Assembly (NCBI RefSeq): GCF_028621955.1
Contig: NZ_CP117516.1
Location: forward strand, 2,130,001 to 2,194,000
Origin: Erythrobacter sp. BLCC-B19
GTDB lineage: Bacteria > Pseudomonadota > Alphaproteobacteria > Sphingomonadales > Sphingomonadaceae
DNA: 64,000 bases
Direction of reading: 5' to 3'
Numbering within the stretch: the first letter of the stretch is position 1; each line of letters starts with the position of its first letter. The notes below the pieces were generated by a model, which was not told the origin of the DNA, searched no databases, and saw only the letters and a program-made list of their open reading frames with translations. Made by a program: the position numbers and the translations under genes. Shown piece by piece: positions 39,034 to 47,454 of this stretch.

Positions 39034-39072
39034 GCGCGGGGCAGGGGGGCTGTGGCCCTGCTGTCCCCGCGC
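39034..39072 (-). other. GC-rich hairpin in the cpaE-tadB gap
   Basis: GCGCGGGG pairs with CCCCGCGC (8 bp), then CAGGG with CCCTG (5 bp) around a nine-base loop, with a four-base bulge. It has no T run. It may attenuate transcription, or be left over from loss of a gene at this point. Confidence 0.4.
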
Positions 39073-39081
39073 GCCGTTGCA

Positions 39082-40362
39082 TCAGTCGGCCTTGGTCAGA
39101 TCGACCTTGGGCTTCTTGGCGAGCATGGCCTTGAAGTCGAAGTTGCCGAGCAGCGACTTCTTCTCCCCGCCCGACGGCGCCACGTCGTCCGAGCTTACGC
39201 CCATCACGCGCTCGGCAATCTGACGGATCGCTACGGTTGCCTTGCTCGACCGGTTGGCATCGACGAACACCTGACCCAGCTTGGCCGCGTTCGAGGCCGC
39301 CTTGATGTCGTAAGGCACGACGAAGTCGACCTTGCGTTCGATCGAAGCCTCGAAGTCGGCCTTGCTGATTTCGGCCAGCGCCGGCTGCACCTTGTTGGCC
39401 ACGATCATCGGATGCGCGTGGGCCGCATTGGTCTTGAGCCACGACAGCAGCCGGATCGTGTCGCGGGCCGAGGCCAGCGTCAGCTCGCAGGTCAGCACCA
39501 CCAGATTCACGTCAGCCAGCAGCTGCGGGAAGTTGATGAGCATATTGCGCGGCAGGTCGATCACCGTCATCTCGAACGCCTGACGGAACTCGTCTTCCAG
39601 CTGCACGAAGGCCGAACCATCGGTCATCAGCGGCTGGTTGATCGGGGCTTCCGCCGAGAGGATCGAGAGGTTGTCACCGGCGCGCACCATGGCGCGTTCG
39701 ATGAACAGCGGGTCGATGCGGCTCGGGTTCTCGATCGCGTCGGTCAGACCCCGGCCCGGCTCCAGATCCAGCGCCAGCGCGCCAGTGCCGAAGTGGACAT
39801 CGAGATCGAGCAGCGCGGTCGGCGACTTGTGCGCCTCGCTGAACAGCCAGGCGAGCGAGGTCGCGATGGTCGAAGCGCCAACGCCTCCACGGGTGCCCAC
39901 CACAGCGGTCGAGATGTGCCGCTTGGCGCCATCCGCATCGCCCGCCTTGGGGCTCATGAACACCGCCAGCGCCTGATTGAGCGCATCGTGCACCGCCTGC
40001 GGCGACAAGGGCTTGAGCAGGTAGTCATGGATGCCGCTCGCGAGCAGATCGCGATAGAGGCGCACGTCGTTGACCTGGCCGATGGCGATCACCACCGTCC
40101 CCGGTTCACACACTTCGGCGAGCGCGTTGATGTCGTTGAGCGGATCGCCGCTTTCCGACAGGTCGACCACGAGGATCGCCGGCGAGGCGCTGACCGAGAG
40201 CGACTGCACCGCGTTGCGCAGGCCGCCCTTGTTGCACTTTTCCGGCTGCCAGCCGAGCTCGATCACGACCGGGCGCAGCACATCCAGCGCGTTGTCGTCG
40301 CAGATATAGGCCGAGAAGGGATCACGATTGCCGGGCAAGCCCGATTTCCAGGGTGCATTCAT
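39082..40362 (-). CDS. cpaE: Tad pilus polar-localisation ATPase CpaE/TadZ
   Basis: 426 residues. The N-terminal 140 residues form an atypical receiver domain (ILVVDLSESGDP, SGIHDYLLKPLSP). The C-terminal MinD/ParA-like domain has the deviant Walker A VVGTRGGVGASTIATSLAW and Walker B-like FEMTVIDLPRN. CpaE marks the pole and brings the secretion machine there in Caulobacter. The length is normal, so it is not fused to the missing CpaF. It follows cpaD after three bases. Confidence 0.92.
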   Translation of the reverse strand: MNAPWKSGLPGNRDPFSAYICDDNALDVLRPVVIELGWQPEKCNKGGLRNAVQSLSVSASPAILVVDLSESGDPLNDINALAEVCEPGTVVIAIGQVNDVRLYRDLLASGIHDYLLKPLSPQAVHDALNQALAVFMSPKAGDADGAKRHISTAVVGTRGGVGASTIATSLAWLFSEAHKSPTALLDLDVHFGTGALALDLEPGRGLTDAIENPSRIDPLFIERAMVRAGDNLSILSAEAPINQPLMTDGSAFVQLEDEFRQAFEMTVIDLPRNMLINFPQLLADVNLVVLTCELTLASARDTIRLLSWLKTNAAHAHPMIVANKVQPALAEISKADFEASIERKVDFVVPYDIKAASNAAKLGQVFVDANRSSKATVAIRQIAERVMGVSSDDVAPSGGEKKSLLGNFDFKAMLAKKPKVDLTKAD

Positions 40363-40365
40363 GGC

Positions 40366-41040
40366 TTAGTTACCTCCTCCGCCGCCGCCGCCACCGCCGC
40401 CGCCTGCGCTTGCATCCATCAGGCCGGACGCGCCGGTCGGTTCCATGTCACGATAGGTCGAGATCGCCTTGTTCGAGGTGGCGATCACGGTTTCGCTTGC
40501 GCCCTTCTTGCCTTCCAGCAGATCCTGCGGATCGGCGACCATCGCGGCCAGATTGCCGTTGATCGCGCAGCCGAAGCTGGGGCTGAGGCCGCTCGAATAG
40601 TTCATGTCGGACTTGGCCGACCAGTCGGGGCAGCCCGGCACGCTGGCGCTCGAACGGGTGATCACCACACGGGCCTGACCCGGCTGGAGATAGCCCGCCG
40701 TCACCGGCGCGGTGTCGCTGATCATCAGGCCATAGCGCGCCGCAAGGTCGCGGATCGCATTGGTCACCGCCGGGTTCTGGCCCGGGTTCTCGATCGCGAT
40801 GCGATCCCCGTAGCGCAGGTCCATCGTCTCGAACCAGCCGTTGAGGCGCTGCTGTTCGGAAATCGGCAGCCCGGCCGTGGTGGTGGCGACATCAAGCGTC
40901 ATGTTGGTGCGTTCCACCACCGGCTGCTTGACGCTGTAGAGCGACGTGTTCTGCGGCATCCCGCCGCAGCCAGCCAGGCCCAGGCCAAGCGTCAGCGCCA
41001 GCGCGAGCTTGGAGACCGTGATGTTTCGTGCATTCGGCAT
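40366..41040 (-). CDS. cpaD: Tad pilus lipoprotein CpaD
   Basis: 224 residues from the ATG at the start of the signal peptide; 47 upstream codons are rejected. Lipobox GLAGC places the lipidated cysteine at residue 25. The body matches CpaD: RYGDRIAIENPGQ, an ARYGLMISDTAP stretch and SFGCAINGNLAAMVADPQDLLEG near the C-terminus. It is thought to guide or stabilise the secretin CpaC in the outer membrane. The tail is unusual: eleven glycines in a row followed by Asn, encoded by a GGC-rich triplet run. Confidence 0.9.
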   Translation of the reverse strand: MPNARNITVSKLALALTLGLGLAGCGGMPQNTSLYSVKQPVVERTNMTLDVATTTAGLPISEQQRLNGWFETMDLRYGDRIAIENPGQNPAVTNAIRDLAARYGLMISDTAPVTAGYLQPGQARVVITRSSASVPGCPDWSAKSDMNYSSGLSPSFGCAINGNLAAMVADPQDLLEGKKGASETVIATSNKAISTYRDMEPTGASGLMDASAGGGGGGGGGGGN

Positions 41041-41059
41041 CGTAATCACCTTTCTCACG

Positions 41060-42619
41060 TTAGAGGCTGAAGCCCGGGGTGGCGCCCGCAGCGGCGGAAC
41101 GATCGCCCTTGCGGCTCTTCTTTTCCGCGCGGCGCGGCTTTTCCGGGCTGGTCGGCGCGATCGCGTCGTCCGAACCGGCATCGCTCACCTTGGGGGCGGG
41201 CGCTTCCTGATCGGCAGCGGTCGGCCCGGGGCGCGCTTCGCCCGAGATACCGGCGTTGTTCTGGTAGCCGAGCAACTGCTGGAACTCGTTGGCCGAACGA
41301 TAGCCATCGGTCGGCAGCTTGATGTCCTTGGCGTCCACCGGCTTGACCAGATAGGGGGTGACGATGATCACCAGCTCGGTCTCGCCCTTGCGGAACTGAC
41401 GGCTGCGGAACAGGTTGCCGAGGATCGGCACATCGCCGAGGCCCGGTGCCTTTTCCAGCTGGTTCTGCGAGTTGGCGCTCATCAGCCCGGCGATCATGAA
41501 GCTCTGGCCCGAGCCCAGCTCGATCGTGGTTTCGGTGCGGCGGGTGGTGATCGCCGGCACCTGGAAGCCGTTCAGGGTGATGGCGCCCTGGGTCGAGAGC
41601 TCGGACACTTCCGGACGCACGCGCATCGAGATGCGGCCGTTCGAGAGCACCGTCGGGGTGTAGGCGAGGCTCACGCCGAACTGGCGGAACTGCACCGTCA
41701 CCTGGCCGAGACCCTGAGCGATCGGGATCGGGAATTCGCCGCCGGCCAGGAAGGTCGCGGTTTCGCCCGACAGCGCGGTGAGGTTGGGTTCGGAAATGGT
41801 GGTGACCAGACCCAGACGCTCGCTGAGGTCGAGCGTGCCGGCGAGGTCAACCCCGAACAGGCGGCCAAGGCCTGCCAGCGTGGTGCCGCCGGTGGTCGAG
41901 ATCACCGAGGTGCCGTCGCCGCCTTCGGTGACATTGGTGCCGACCGGCCCGCCGGGGTTGTACTGCACCACCGCACCGCGGCCCGTGCCGATCCCGATCT
42001 GGAACCCGTTGGTCGAATCTGCCGAGGTCAGGTTGGCGCCGATCTCGCGAACGAGGCTGCGGCTGACTTCGGCGAACTTGACCTGCAGGTTGACCTGCAA
42101 GGGGGTGGCCGTCTTGAGGCGGCTGATGACATTGGTGCCCGTGCCGAGGAAGGCGTTGACGAGGCGCTCGGCCTCGGCCGCGTCTTCCGGCGCGCTCACG
42201 GTGCCGGTCAGCAGCACGGTGTTGGTGCCCATCGTCGACACGCTCACCTTGGCATCGGGCATCGCCATCGCGAGCATCTGGTCGATGCTGCCGATGTTCG
42301 AGCCGACCCGGACATTGGCCGAGAAGATCACATCGCCGCGTTCGTTGCTGGCATAGACGGTGGTCTCGCCGCCGGCCTTGCCGAACAGGTAAAGCTGGCG
42401 CTGCGACTTCACCTGGACGTCGGCGACGGCTTCATTGGCGACAAACACGTCGGCCATGGTGCCCGGCACCGTCACCAGCTCGCCCTTGCCGATCGACAGG
42501 ACGATTTCCTGCGACGGACGGACGACCTGCTGCGCGGTGGCGGTGGCCGCCGGCATGGCCGCCATCGGCGTCGCAGCGAGTGCGGCTACCAGCAGCTTGA
42601 TCTTGAACTTGGGTGTCAT
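41060..42619 (-). CDS. cpaC: Tad pilus outer membrane secretin CpaC/RcpA
   Basis: 519 residues from an ATG with GGGGGG six bases upstream; 24 upstream codons are rejected. A signal peptide ends at ATATAQQ. An N-terminal BON-like domain (VFVANEAVADVQVKSQRQLYLFGKAGGETTVYA) precedes the type II/III secretin domain (GLVTTISEPNLTALSGETATFLAGGEFPIP, and GLMSANSQNQLEKAPGLGDVPILGNLFRS). It forms the ring through which the Flp pilus exits. The C-terminal 70 residues are charged and disordered. Confidence 0.93.
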   Translation of the reverse strand: MTPKFKIKLLVAALAATPMAAMPAATATAQQVVRPSQEIVLSIGKGELVTVPGTMADVFVANEAVADVQVKSQRQLYLFGKAGGETTVYASNERGDVIFSANVRVGSNIGSIDQMLAMAMPDAKVSVSTMGTNTVLLTGTVSAPEDAAEAERLVNAFLGTGTNVISRLKTATPLQVNLQVKFAEVSRSLVREIGANLTSADSTNGFQIGIGTGRGAVVQYNPGGPVGTNVTEGGDGTSVISTTGGTTLAGLGRLFGVDLAGTLDLSERLGLVTTISEPNLTALSGETATFLAGGEFPIPIAQGLGQVTVQFRQFGVSLAYTPTVLSNGRISMRVRPEVSELSTQGAITLNGFQVPAITTRRTETTIELGSGQSFMIAGLMSANSQNQLEKAPGLGDVPILGNLFRSRQFRKGETELVIIVTPYLVKPVDAKDIKLPTDGYRSANEFQQLLGYQNNAGISGEARPGPTAADQEAPAPKVSDAGSDDAIAPTSPEKPRRAEKKSRKGDRSAAAGATPGFSL

Positions 42620-42705
42620 GGGTTGCCCCCCTTCGGGATTGCCACGGGTCGCCTTGGATTGCGGCGCACGATGGATCATGGTGTTCGTCATGCTCAGGCC
42701 CGTCC

Positions 42706-43821
42706 TTAGTTGACCACGGTCATGCCAGCGGCCGGCACGGTCTGCCCGGCGCGGCGCACGCCGCCCGCGGTGCTGCCGACCACGCCCGTGCTCGAAGCCT
42801 TGGCGCTGACCGGCGTTTCAGTGGTGGCCTGCCCACGGGTGACGCGCACGCTCGGGCCGGTGTAGACCGGAGCCGCGCCGCCGCCGCCGCCGCCGCTTGC
42901 ACGGGCCGGGGCCGGAGCCGGGGCCGACTGGGCCTGCGGCATGGTCTTGGGCGGCACGGTCGAACGCTGGAAGCGCGAGACATCACCGCCGGTGACAAAG
43001 GTGGTGCCCTTGTCGAGCGGACGGGCCATTGCCGCCTTGAGCATCTTTTCTTCCTGTTCCGGCGTCGCACCGGCCGGGATCTGGATGTCGCCCGCAGCCA
43101 CGGCCTTTTCGAGCTCGGACTGGCTGTCCGCGATCGAGCGCAGCACCAGGCTGATCGTGCCGATGGTCTGGGCAACCGCGATCTTCTCGGCGATCTTGGG
43201 CGTCACTTCGAGGGTCACCGTGCTGAACTGCTCGACCACGGTCTTGCCGTTCTCGTCGGTGGTCTTTTCGGTGGTCTGGTCGGTCGCAAGGACGCGCAGG
43301 TTGCGCAGCACGGTTTCGGCCGTGCGCAGCGTGCAGTTGTCGCAATCGCCTTCGACCTGCTGGGTCAGCACCACGTCGACGCGGTCACCCGGGAAGACGA
43401 AGCCTGCCACACCCGACTGGGCCGACACCGGCACGGTCACGGCGCGCATCCCCGGGCCAAGCGCCGCAGCAAGGAAGCCGCGATCGCCCGGCGCGACCAG
43501 CGAGCCCTGCGTCACCGGCTCACCGGCGGTGATCGGGTAGCGCACGACGGTGCCGAGCAGCTTGTTCATGTCGGCTTCGCCGTCGATGAAGTAGGCGTCC
43601 TGCACCAGCTCCTTGGGCCAGGGCTGGAAGCCCAGCGCGTCGGCGGTGATGATCGTGCCCGCGGTCAGCGCCCGCTTGGCGACCAGAACCCGCGGCCCGG
43701 TGGGCACCGCGGCTTCGGCATCGGGGGCAGCGCCTCCGGCGAACATGCTGCGCGCGGCAATCGCCGTGCCGATCGCGATGATCAGTGCACCGAGCAGCAG
43801 AACCAGTTTCTTCCTATCCAT
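42706..43821 (-). CDS. cpaB: Tad pilus assembly protein CpaB/RcpC
   Basis: 371 residues. An N-terminal membrane anchor (LVLLLGALIIAIGTAIAARSM) is followed by a SAF domain (GPRVLVAKRALTAGTIITADALGFQPWP) and the RcpC-type region (VTVPVSAQSGVAGFVFPGDRVDVVLTQQ). The C-terminal 90 residues are Ala, Pro and Gly rich. CpaB acts at the periplasmic side of the secretin. A candidate CtrA site lies about 77 bases upstream. Confidence 0.9.
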   Translation of the reverse strand: MDRKKLVLLLGALIIAIGTAIAARSMFAGGAAPDAEAAVPTGPRVLVAKRALTAGTIITADALGFQPWPKELVQDAYFIDGEADMNKLLGTVVRYPITAGEPVTQGSLVAPGDRGFLAAALGPGMRAVTVPVSAQSGVAGFVFPGDRVDVVLTQQVEGDCDNCTLRTAETVLRNLRVLATDQTTEKTTDENGKTVVEQFSTVTLEVTPKIAEKIAVAQTIGTISLVLRSIADSQSELEKAVAAGDIQIPAGATPEQEEKMLKAAMARPLDKGTTFVTGGDVSRFQRSTVPPKTMPQAQSAPAPAPARASGGGGGGAAPVYTGPSVRVTRGQATTETPVSAKASSTGVVGSTAGGVRRAGQTVPAAGMTVVN

Positions 43822-43897
43822 GGCTCAAATAGCCCCCTCGTAAAAGCCCGTGGTTGGTTAGCGGGCAGGTATGGTTGCGATGCGTAAGTCCTGACTG

Positions 43898-43913
43898 GTT
43901 AAAATCGGGTTAT
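43898..43913 (-). promoter_or_regulatory. Candidate CtrA-binding site before cpaB
   Basis: On the minus strand the sequence is ATAA-N7-TTAAC, one base off the CtrA consensus TTAA-N7-TTAAC. It overlaps the cpaA stop codon and is 77 bases upstream of the cpaB start. CtrA controls Tad pilus genes in Caulobacter. Matched by eye only. Confidence 0.4.
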
Positions 43914-44401
43914 GCGGCCTGAACCGCGCCCAGACCGGCAGGCAGGTAATTGATCGCCAGCACCCACAGCCCGCCAAATGCGATGGCAACGCCGTAGGGA
44001 ATCTTCAGCTTGTCGCGCTCGCGGCGCATGACGTGCCAGGCCGCCATCACGATCGTCAGCGCGCCCCCGGCGAGCGACATGATCAGCAGCAGCTCCATGA
44101 AGTGATAGGGCGTGACCCACAGCGCCAGCGCGGTCAGCAGCTTGACGTCGCCGCCGCCCATGACCTTGAGGGCGAACAGCCCGGCAAACACCGCGAAGGC
44201 GCCGAGCGCCAGACCTAGCTGGATGGCCACATCCGGCCACAGCGCCATGCCGCTTGCCCACCAGAAGGCAGGGGCCGTCAGCGCAATGCCGAGGTTCAGC
44301 CAATTGTCGATCTGACGGCGGCGGATGTCGGTCATTGCGGCAAAGACCAGCGCAATTGCCAAGGCGATCAGCAGACCGTAGGAAATGGAACTCATCGACA
44401 T
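43910..44401 (-). CDS. cpaA: Prepilin peptidase CpaA
   Basis: 163 residues; an ATG two codons in is an equally good start. It has about five membrane segments and the two aspartates of the A24 aspartic peptidases: Asp in MTDIRRRQIDN and Asp in VMGGGDVKLL. It trims the leader of Flp pilins at the cytoplasmic face before assembly. The length matches other CpaA proteins, which lack the N-methyltransferase domain of PilD. It is the first gene of the cluster in this window; no flp pilin gene is seen beside it. Confidence 0.9.
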   Translation of the reverse strand: MSMSSISYGLLIALAIALVFAAMTDIRRRQIDNWLNLGIALTAPAFWWASGMALWPDVAIQLGLALGAFAVFAGLFALKVMGGGDVKLLTALALWVTPYHFMELLLIMSLAGGALTIVMAAWHVMRRERDKLKIPYGVAIAFGGLWVLAINYLPAGLGAVQAA

Positions 44402-44557
44402 CGTGCCCCGCGATTGAGGCCGGGCGAGATTGCGCCGGCCGTCCTCGATTGGGACACTTCTACAGACCATGACTTACCAAATAGTAACCACACTCCAAGC
44501 CCGGCCCTGCGGGCAAGTTCGCAGCCTCGCGGTGAGAAACGGGAAGGGCGTTGCGCC

Positions 44558-45514
44558 ATGATCGACCGCCGCGCCATTCCGCCCCAGGCGCACGAGAGCA
44601 CGTGGCACGCCGCCGATGGCCACGCCATTCGCCGGATCGACTGGCCCGGCGCCGATCCGTCCGCGCCGCGCGGCTCGATCCTGTTCCTCCCCGGTCGCGG
44701 GGACGCCTACGAGAAATATCTCGAAACCCTGCACGAATGGCACGAAGCCGGGTGGCGCGTGACCGGATCGGACTGGCGCGGGCAGGGCGGATCAGGGCGT
44801 TTGGGCCGCGACGCGGTGACCGGCCATATCGAGAATTTCTCGATCTGGATCGATGATCTTGCCCACCTGTGGCAATTGTGGGTCGCCGAGACACCCGGGC
44901 CGCACGTGCTGGCTGCCCATTCGATGGGCGGGCACCTCGTGCTGCGCGCGCTGGCGGAAAAGCGCGTCGCCCCCGATGCTGTCATTCTCAGCGCGCCGAT
45001 GACCGGGGTGAACGGCCCGCCGCTGCCGCTTGCCGTGCTGCACAAGGTCGCACAGGCGATGTGCGCGATCGGCGATCCGCTGCGGCAGGCGTGGAAGTGG
45101 AGCGAGAAGCCGGGCGAACTGCCCGCCGCGCGCGCGAACCTGCTCACCCACGATCCCGAACGCTATGCCGACGAGGCATGGTGGCGCGGGGCGCGGCCCG
45201 AGCTGGTGATGGGCCCGGCGAGCTGGCGCTGGGTCGAACAGGCCTATGCCTCGTGGGCGCGGCTCGAAGCCCCCGGGGCGCTTGAAGCCGTGCAGGTGCC
45301 GGTGCTGATCGTCTCGACCGCTGCCGACAAGCTGGTGAGCCACCCCGCCAACCTGCGCGCCGCCGCGCGCCTGCCCAAGGGCGAGCTGATGGCGCTGGGC
45401 GACGAAGCCTTCCACGAAGTCCTGCGCGAGGTGGATGCGGTGCGCGGGCCGATCATGGCGCGCATTGCCGCCTTCCTCGATACCGCCGCCCCTCGGCCCG
45501 TGGTTCCGGCATGA
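44558..45514 (+). CDS. Alpha/beta hydrolase, lysophospholipase or monoacylglycerol lipase-like
   Basis: 318 residues with GGGAAGGG before the ATG. Nucleophile elbow AHSMGG at 120-125 (Ser122), an aspartate in STAADKLVS and a histidine in GDEAFHEVLRE complete the triad; an SDWRGQGGSGR stretch follows strand 4 as in the Hydrolase_4 family. It probably frees fatty acids from lysophospholipids or monoglycerides. The stop overlaps the start of the FAD oxidoreductase gene (ATGA), so they are cotranscribed. Substrate is family-level only. Confidence 0.85.
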   Translation: MIDRRAIPPQAHESTWHAADGHAIRRIDWPGADPSAPRGSILFLPGRGDAYEKYLETLHEWHEAGWRVTGSDWRGQGGSGRLGRDAVTGHIENFSIWIDDLAHLWQLWVAETPGPHVLAAHSMGGHLVLRALAEKRVAPDAVILSAPMTGVNGPPLPLAVLHKVAQAMCAIGDPLRQAWKWSEKPGELPAARANLLTHDPERYADEAWWRGARPELVMGPASWRWVEQAYASWARLEAPGALEAVQVPVLIVSTAADKLVSHPANLRAAARLPKGELMALGDEAFHEVLREVDAVRGPIMARIAAFLDTAAPRPVVPA

Positions 45515-46611
45515 TCCACGATATTGCGATCATCGGCGCCGGGATGGCGGGCGCGAGCCTTGCGGCTGAACTCGCGCCCCACGCCCGCGTGCTGCTGCTG
45601 GAGGCGGAGGACGCGCCGGGGTATCACGCCACCGGGCGTTCGGCCGCCTTCTGGGAGGAATGTTACGGCGGCCCCGGCGTGGTGCCGCTGACCCGTGCCT
45701 CGGGCGCATACCTGGCCGAACACGGGTTCCTCACCCCGCGCGGCGCGCTCTATGTCGGGCGGGAGGAAGACCGCGCGGCGATGGATGCCTTCCGCGCCAG
45801 CTATGACGGCACCGGCGTGGCGCTGGACCGGCTCACGCCCGCAGCGCTCGCCGCCATCGTGCCGCATATCCGCCCCCAATGGAGCGAGGCGCTGCACCAG
45901 CCGGCCTGCGCCGATATCGATGTCGCCGGGCTGCACCAGCATTACCTCGGCCTTGCCCGGCGCGGCGGGGTGGACATCGCCTGCCGCGCGCGGGTGGCGG
46001 GGCTGCTGCGCGAGAGCGGGGCGTGGACCATCACCACCGAGCGCGGCGAGACGCACCGCGCCGCCACCATCGTCAACGCCGCCGGAGCCTGGGCCGACAT
46101 GGTCGCCCGCGCTGCCCGCGTGCATCCGGTCGGCATCGCGCCCTTCCGCCGCACGGTCGCCGTGTTGCGGGTCGCCCCGCCGGCCCCGGCCGATCTGCCG
46201 CTGGTGATCGATGTCGGCGGCAGCTTCTATTTCAAGCCCGATGCTGGCCGCCTGTGGCTCTCCCCGCATGACGAAATCCCTTCCGACCCCTGCGACGCCG
46301 CGCCCGAGGAGCTTGACGTCGCCATCGCCATCGACCGGTTCCAGAACGTCACCGACTGGCGGATCGAGGCGGTCGAGCGGCGCTGGGCGGGCCTCAGAAG
46401 CTTCGCGCCCGACCGGATGCCGGTCTATGGCTTTGATCCGGAGGTGGCGGGGTTTTTCTGGTTTGCAGGGCAGGGCGGCTTCGGCATCCAGACCGCACCT
46501 GCCGCCGCACGGCTGGCGGCGCAGACCTTGCTGGGGCAGGGGGCGGACGCGATGACGGCGGGGATCGACGCCTCCGCCTATGCGCCTCACCGCCTGCTAC
46601 AATCCGCCTAG
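45511..46611 (+). CDS. FAD-dependent oxidoreductase of the DAO family
   Basis: 366 residues. N-terminal dinucleotide motif IIGAGMAGASLAAELA, followed by GYHATGRSAAFWEECYG, and a C-terminal second FAD stretch GFFWFAGQGGFGIQTAPAAARLAA. This is the pattern of D-amino-acid dehydrogenases, including D-arginine dehydrogenase, and relatives such as glycine or 2-hydroxyglutarate oxidases. It overlaps the lipase-like gene by four bases. The substrate is not readable from sequence. Confidence 0.85.
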   Translation: MIHDIAIIGAGMAGASLAAELAPHARVLLLEAEDAPGYHATGRSAAFWEECYGGPGVVPLTRASGAYLAEHGFLTPRGALYVGREEDRAAMDAFRASYDGTGVALDRLTPAALAAIVPHIRPQWSEALHQPACADIDVAGLHQHYLGLARRGGVDIACRARVAGLLRESGAWTITTERGETHRAATIVNAAGAWADMVARAARVHPVGIAPFRRTVAVLRVAPPAPADLPLVIDVGGSFYFKPDAGRLWLSPHDEIPSDPCDAAPEELDVAIAIDRFQNVTDWRIEAVERRWAGLRSFAPDRMPVYGFDPEVAGFFWFAGQGGFGIQTAPAAARLAAQTLLGQGADAMTAGIDASAYAPHRLLQSA

Positions 46612-46673
46612 GCAAGCGCGCGCCCATCTGGCATTTCCTTGCCGTGGATTAACCACATGAGGAGGGAGTAGCG

Positions 46674-46850
46674 ATGGCGCACAAGTTCGAGATCTACAAG
46701 GATAACGCGGGCGAGTTCCGGGTGCGGTTCAAGTACAATTCGGAAGTGATGTTCTCGACCCAGGGCTATTCGAGCAAGGCGAGCGCGCAGAACGCCATCG
46801 ATTCGATCAAGAAGAACGGCCCCGACGCCGAGGTTGAAGATAATAGCTGA
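46674..46850 (+). CDS. YegP-like DUF1508 small protein
   Basis: 58 residues with GGAGGGAG just before the ATG. The whole protein is one YegP/DUF1508 unit: HKFEIYKDNAGEFRVRFKYNSE, a STQGYSSKASAQNAIDSIKKN core and an acidic tail. This family usually has one or two such repeats and no known reaction. It lies 62 bases after the FAD oxidoreductase. Confidence 0.85.
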   Translation: MAHKFEIYKDNAGEFRVRFKYNSEVMFSTQGYSSKASAQNAIDSIKKNGPDAEVEDNS

Positions 46851-46860
46851 TCCCTAACCT

Positions 46861-46962
46861 CGTCATTGCGAGGAGCCGAAGGCGACGAAGCAATCCATCA
46901 CGCGCACTATCCGCCTGTGATGCGGTTCCGCCATGGATTGCTTCGCTTCGCTCGCAATGACG
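46861..46962. repeat. Dispersed palindromic repeat element
   Basis: Bases 46861-46897 (beginning CGTCATTGCGAGGAGCCGAA, ending GCAATCCA) and 46933-46962 (TGGATTGCTTCG ... GCAATGACG) are inverted copies around a 35-base spacer. In translation it gives the HCERSEAIH and LLRRLRLLAMT phrases well known from repeats in proteobacterial genomes. It lies between convergent genes and may fold as a terminator. Confidence 0.85.
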
Positions 46963-46970
46963 AAATGGGC

Positions 46971-47429
46971 CTAGTGCCCGAAGGCCGATTTCGGATCGGC
47001 CTGCCGTACCGCTTCCTCGCTCGCCAGCGCGTCGGCGCGTTCGTTTTCCGGGTGGCCCGCGTGGCCCTTCACCCATTGCCATGACACCTTGTGCGGCCGC
47101 ACCGCCGCGATCAGCTCGCGCCACAGGTCTTCGTTGGCGACGGGCTTTTTCGCCGCATTGACCCAGCCGCGCTTCTGCCAGCCGAAGATCCACTGGGTCA
47201 TCCCGTCGATGACATAGCGGCTGTCGGTGTGGACGGTGACCGCGCAGGGTTCCTTCAGCGCGGTGAGGCCGCGCAGCACGGCGGTCATCTCCATGCGGTT
47301 GTTGGTCGTCTCGGGCTCTCCGCCGACCAGTTCCTTCTCGTGCCCGCCGCTGCGCAGGATCGCGGCCCAGCCGCCGGGGCCGGGATTGCCCTTGCACGCC
47401 CCGTCTGTGAAGATGTCGACCTGTTTCAT
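46971..47429 (-). CDS. rnhA: Ribonuclease HI
   Basis: 152 residues from the ATG of [21 protein letters not shown]; a 12-codon upstream extension is rejected. Catalytic residues Asp9, Glu47 (NRMEM), Asp69 (TDSRYV) and Asp133 ([11 protein letters not shown]) are all present. It cuts the RNA strand of RNA-DNA hybrids, including primers and R-loops. It lies 25 bases after thrB and forms an ispH-thrB-rnhA operon. Confidence 0.95.
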   Translation of the reverse strand: MKQVDIFTDGACKGNPGPGGWAAILRSGGHEKELVGGEPETTNNRMEMTAVLRGLTALKEPCAVTVHTDSRYVIDGMTQWIFGWQKRGWVNAAKKPVANEDLWRELIAAVRPHKVSWQWVKGHAGHPENERADALASEEAVRQADPKSAFGH

Positions 47430-47454
47430 CGCGGCGGCTTTGGCGGGCCGGGCC

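Noticed and set aside
40372..40404. Glycine triplet run as a phase-variable on/off switch
   Set aside because: Length changes of a triplet repeat stay in frame and lie two codons from the stop, so they cannot switch the gene off.
46861..46962. Palindromic repeat as a CRISPR or transposon end
   Set aside because: Only one inverted pair is present, there is no repeat-spacer series, no transposase gene and no target-site duplication that I can see.
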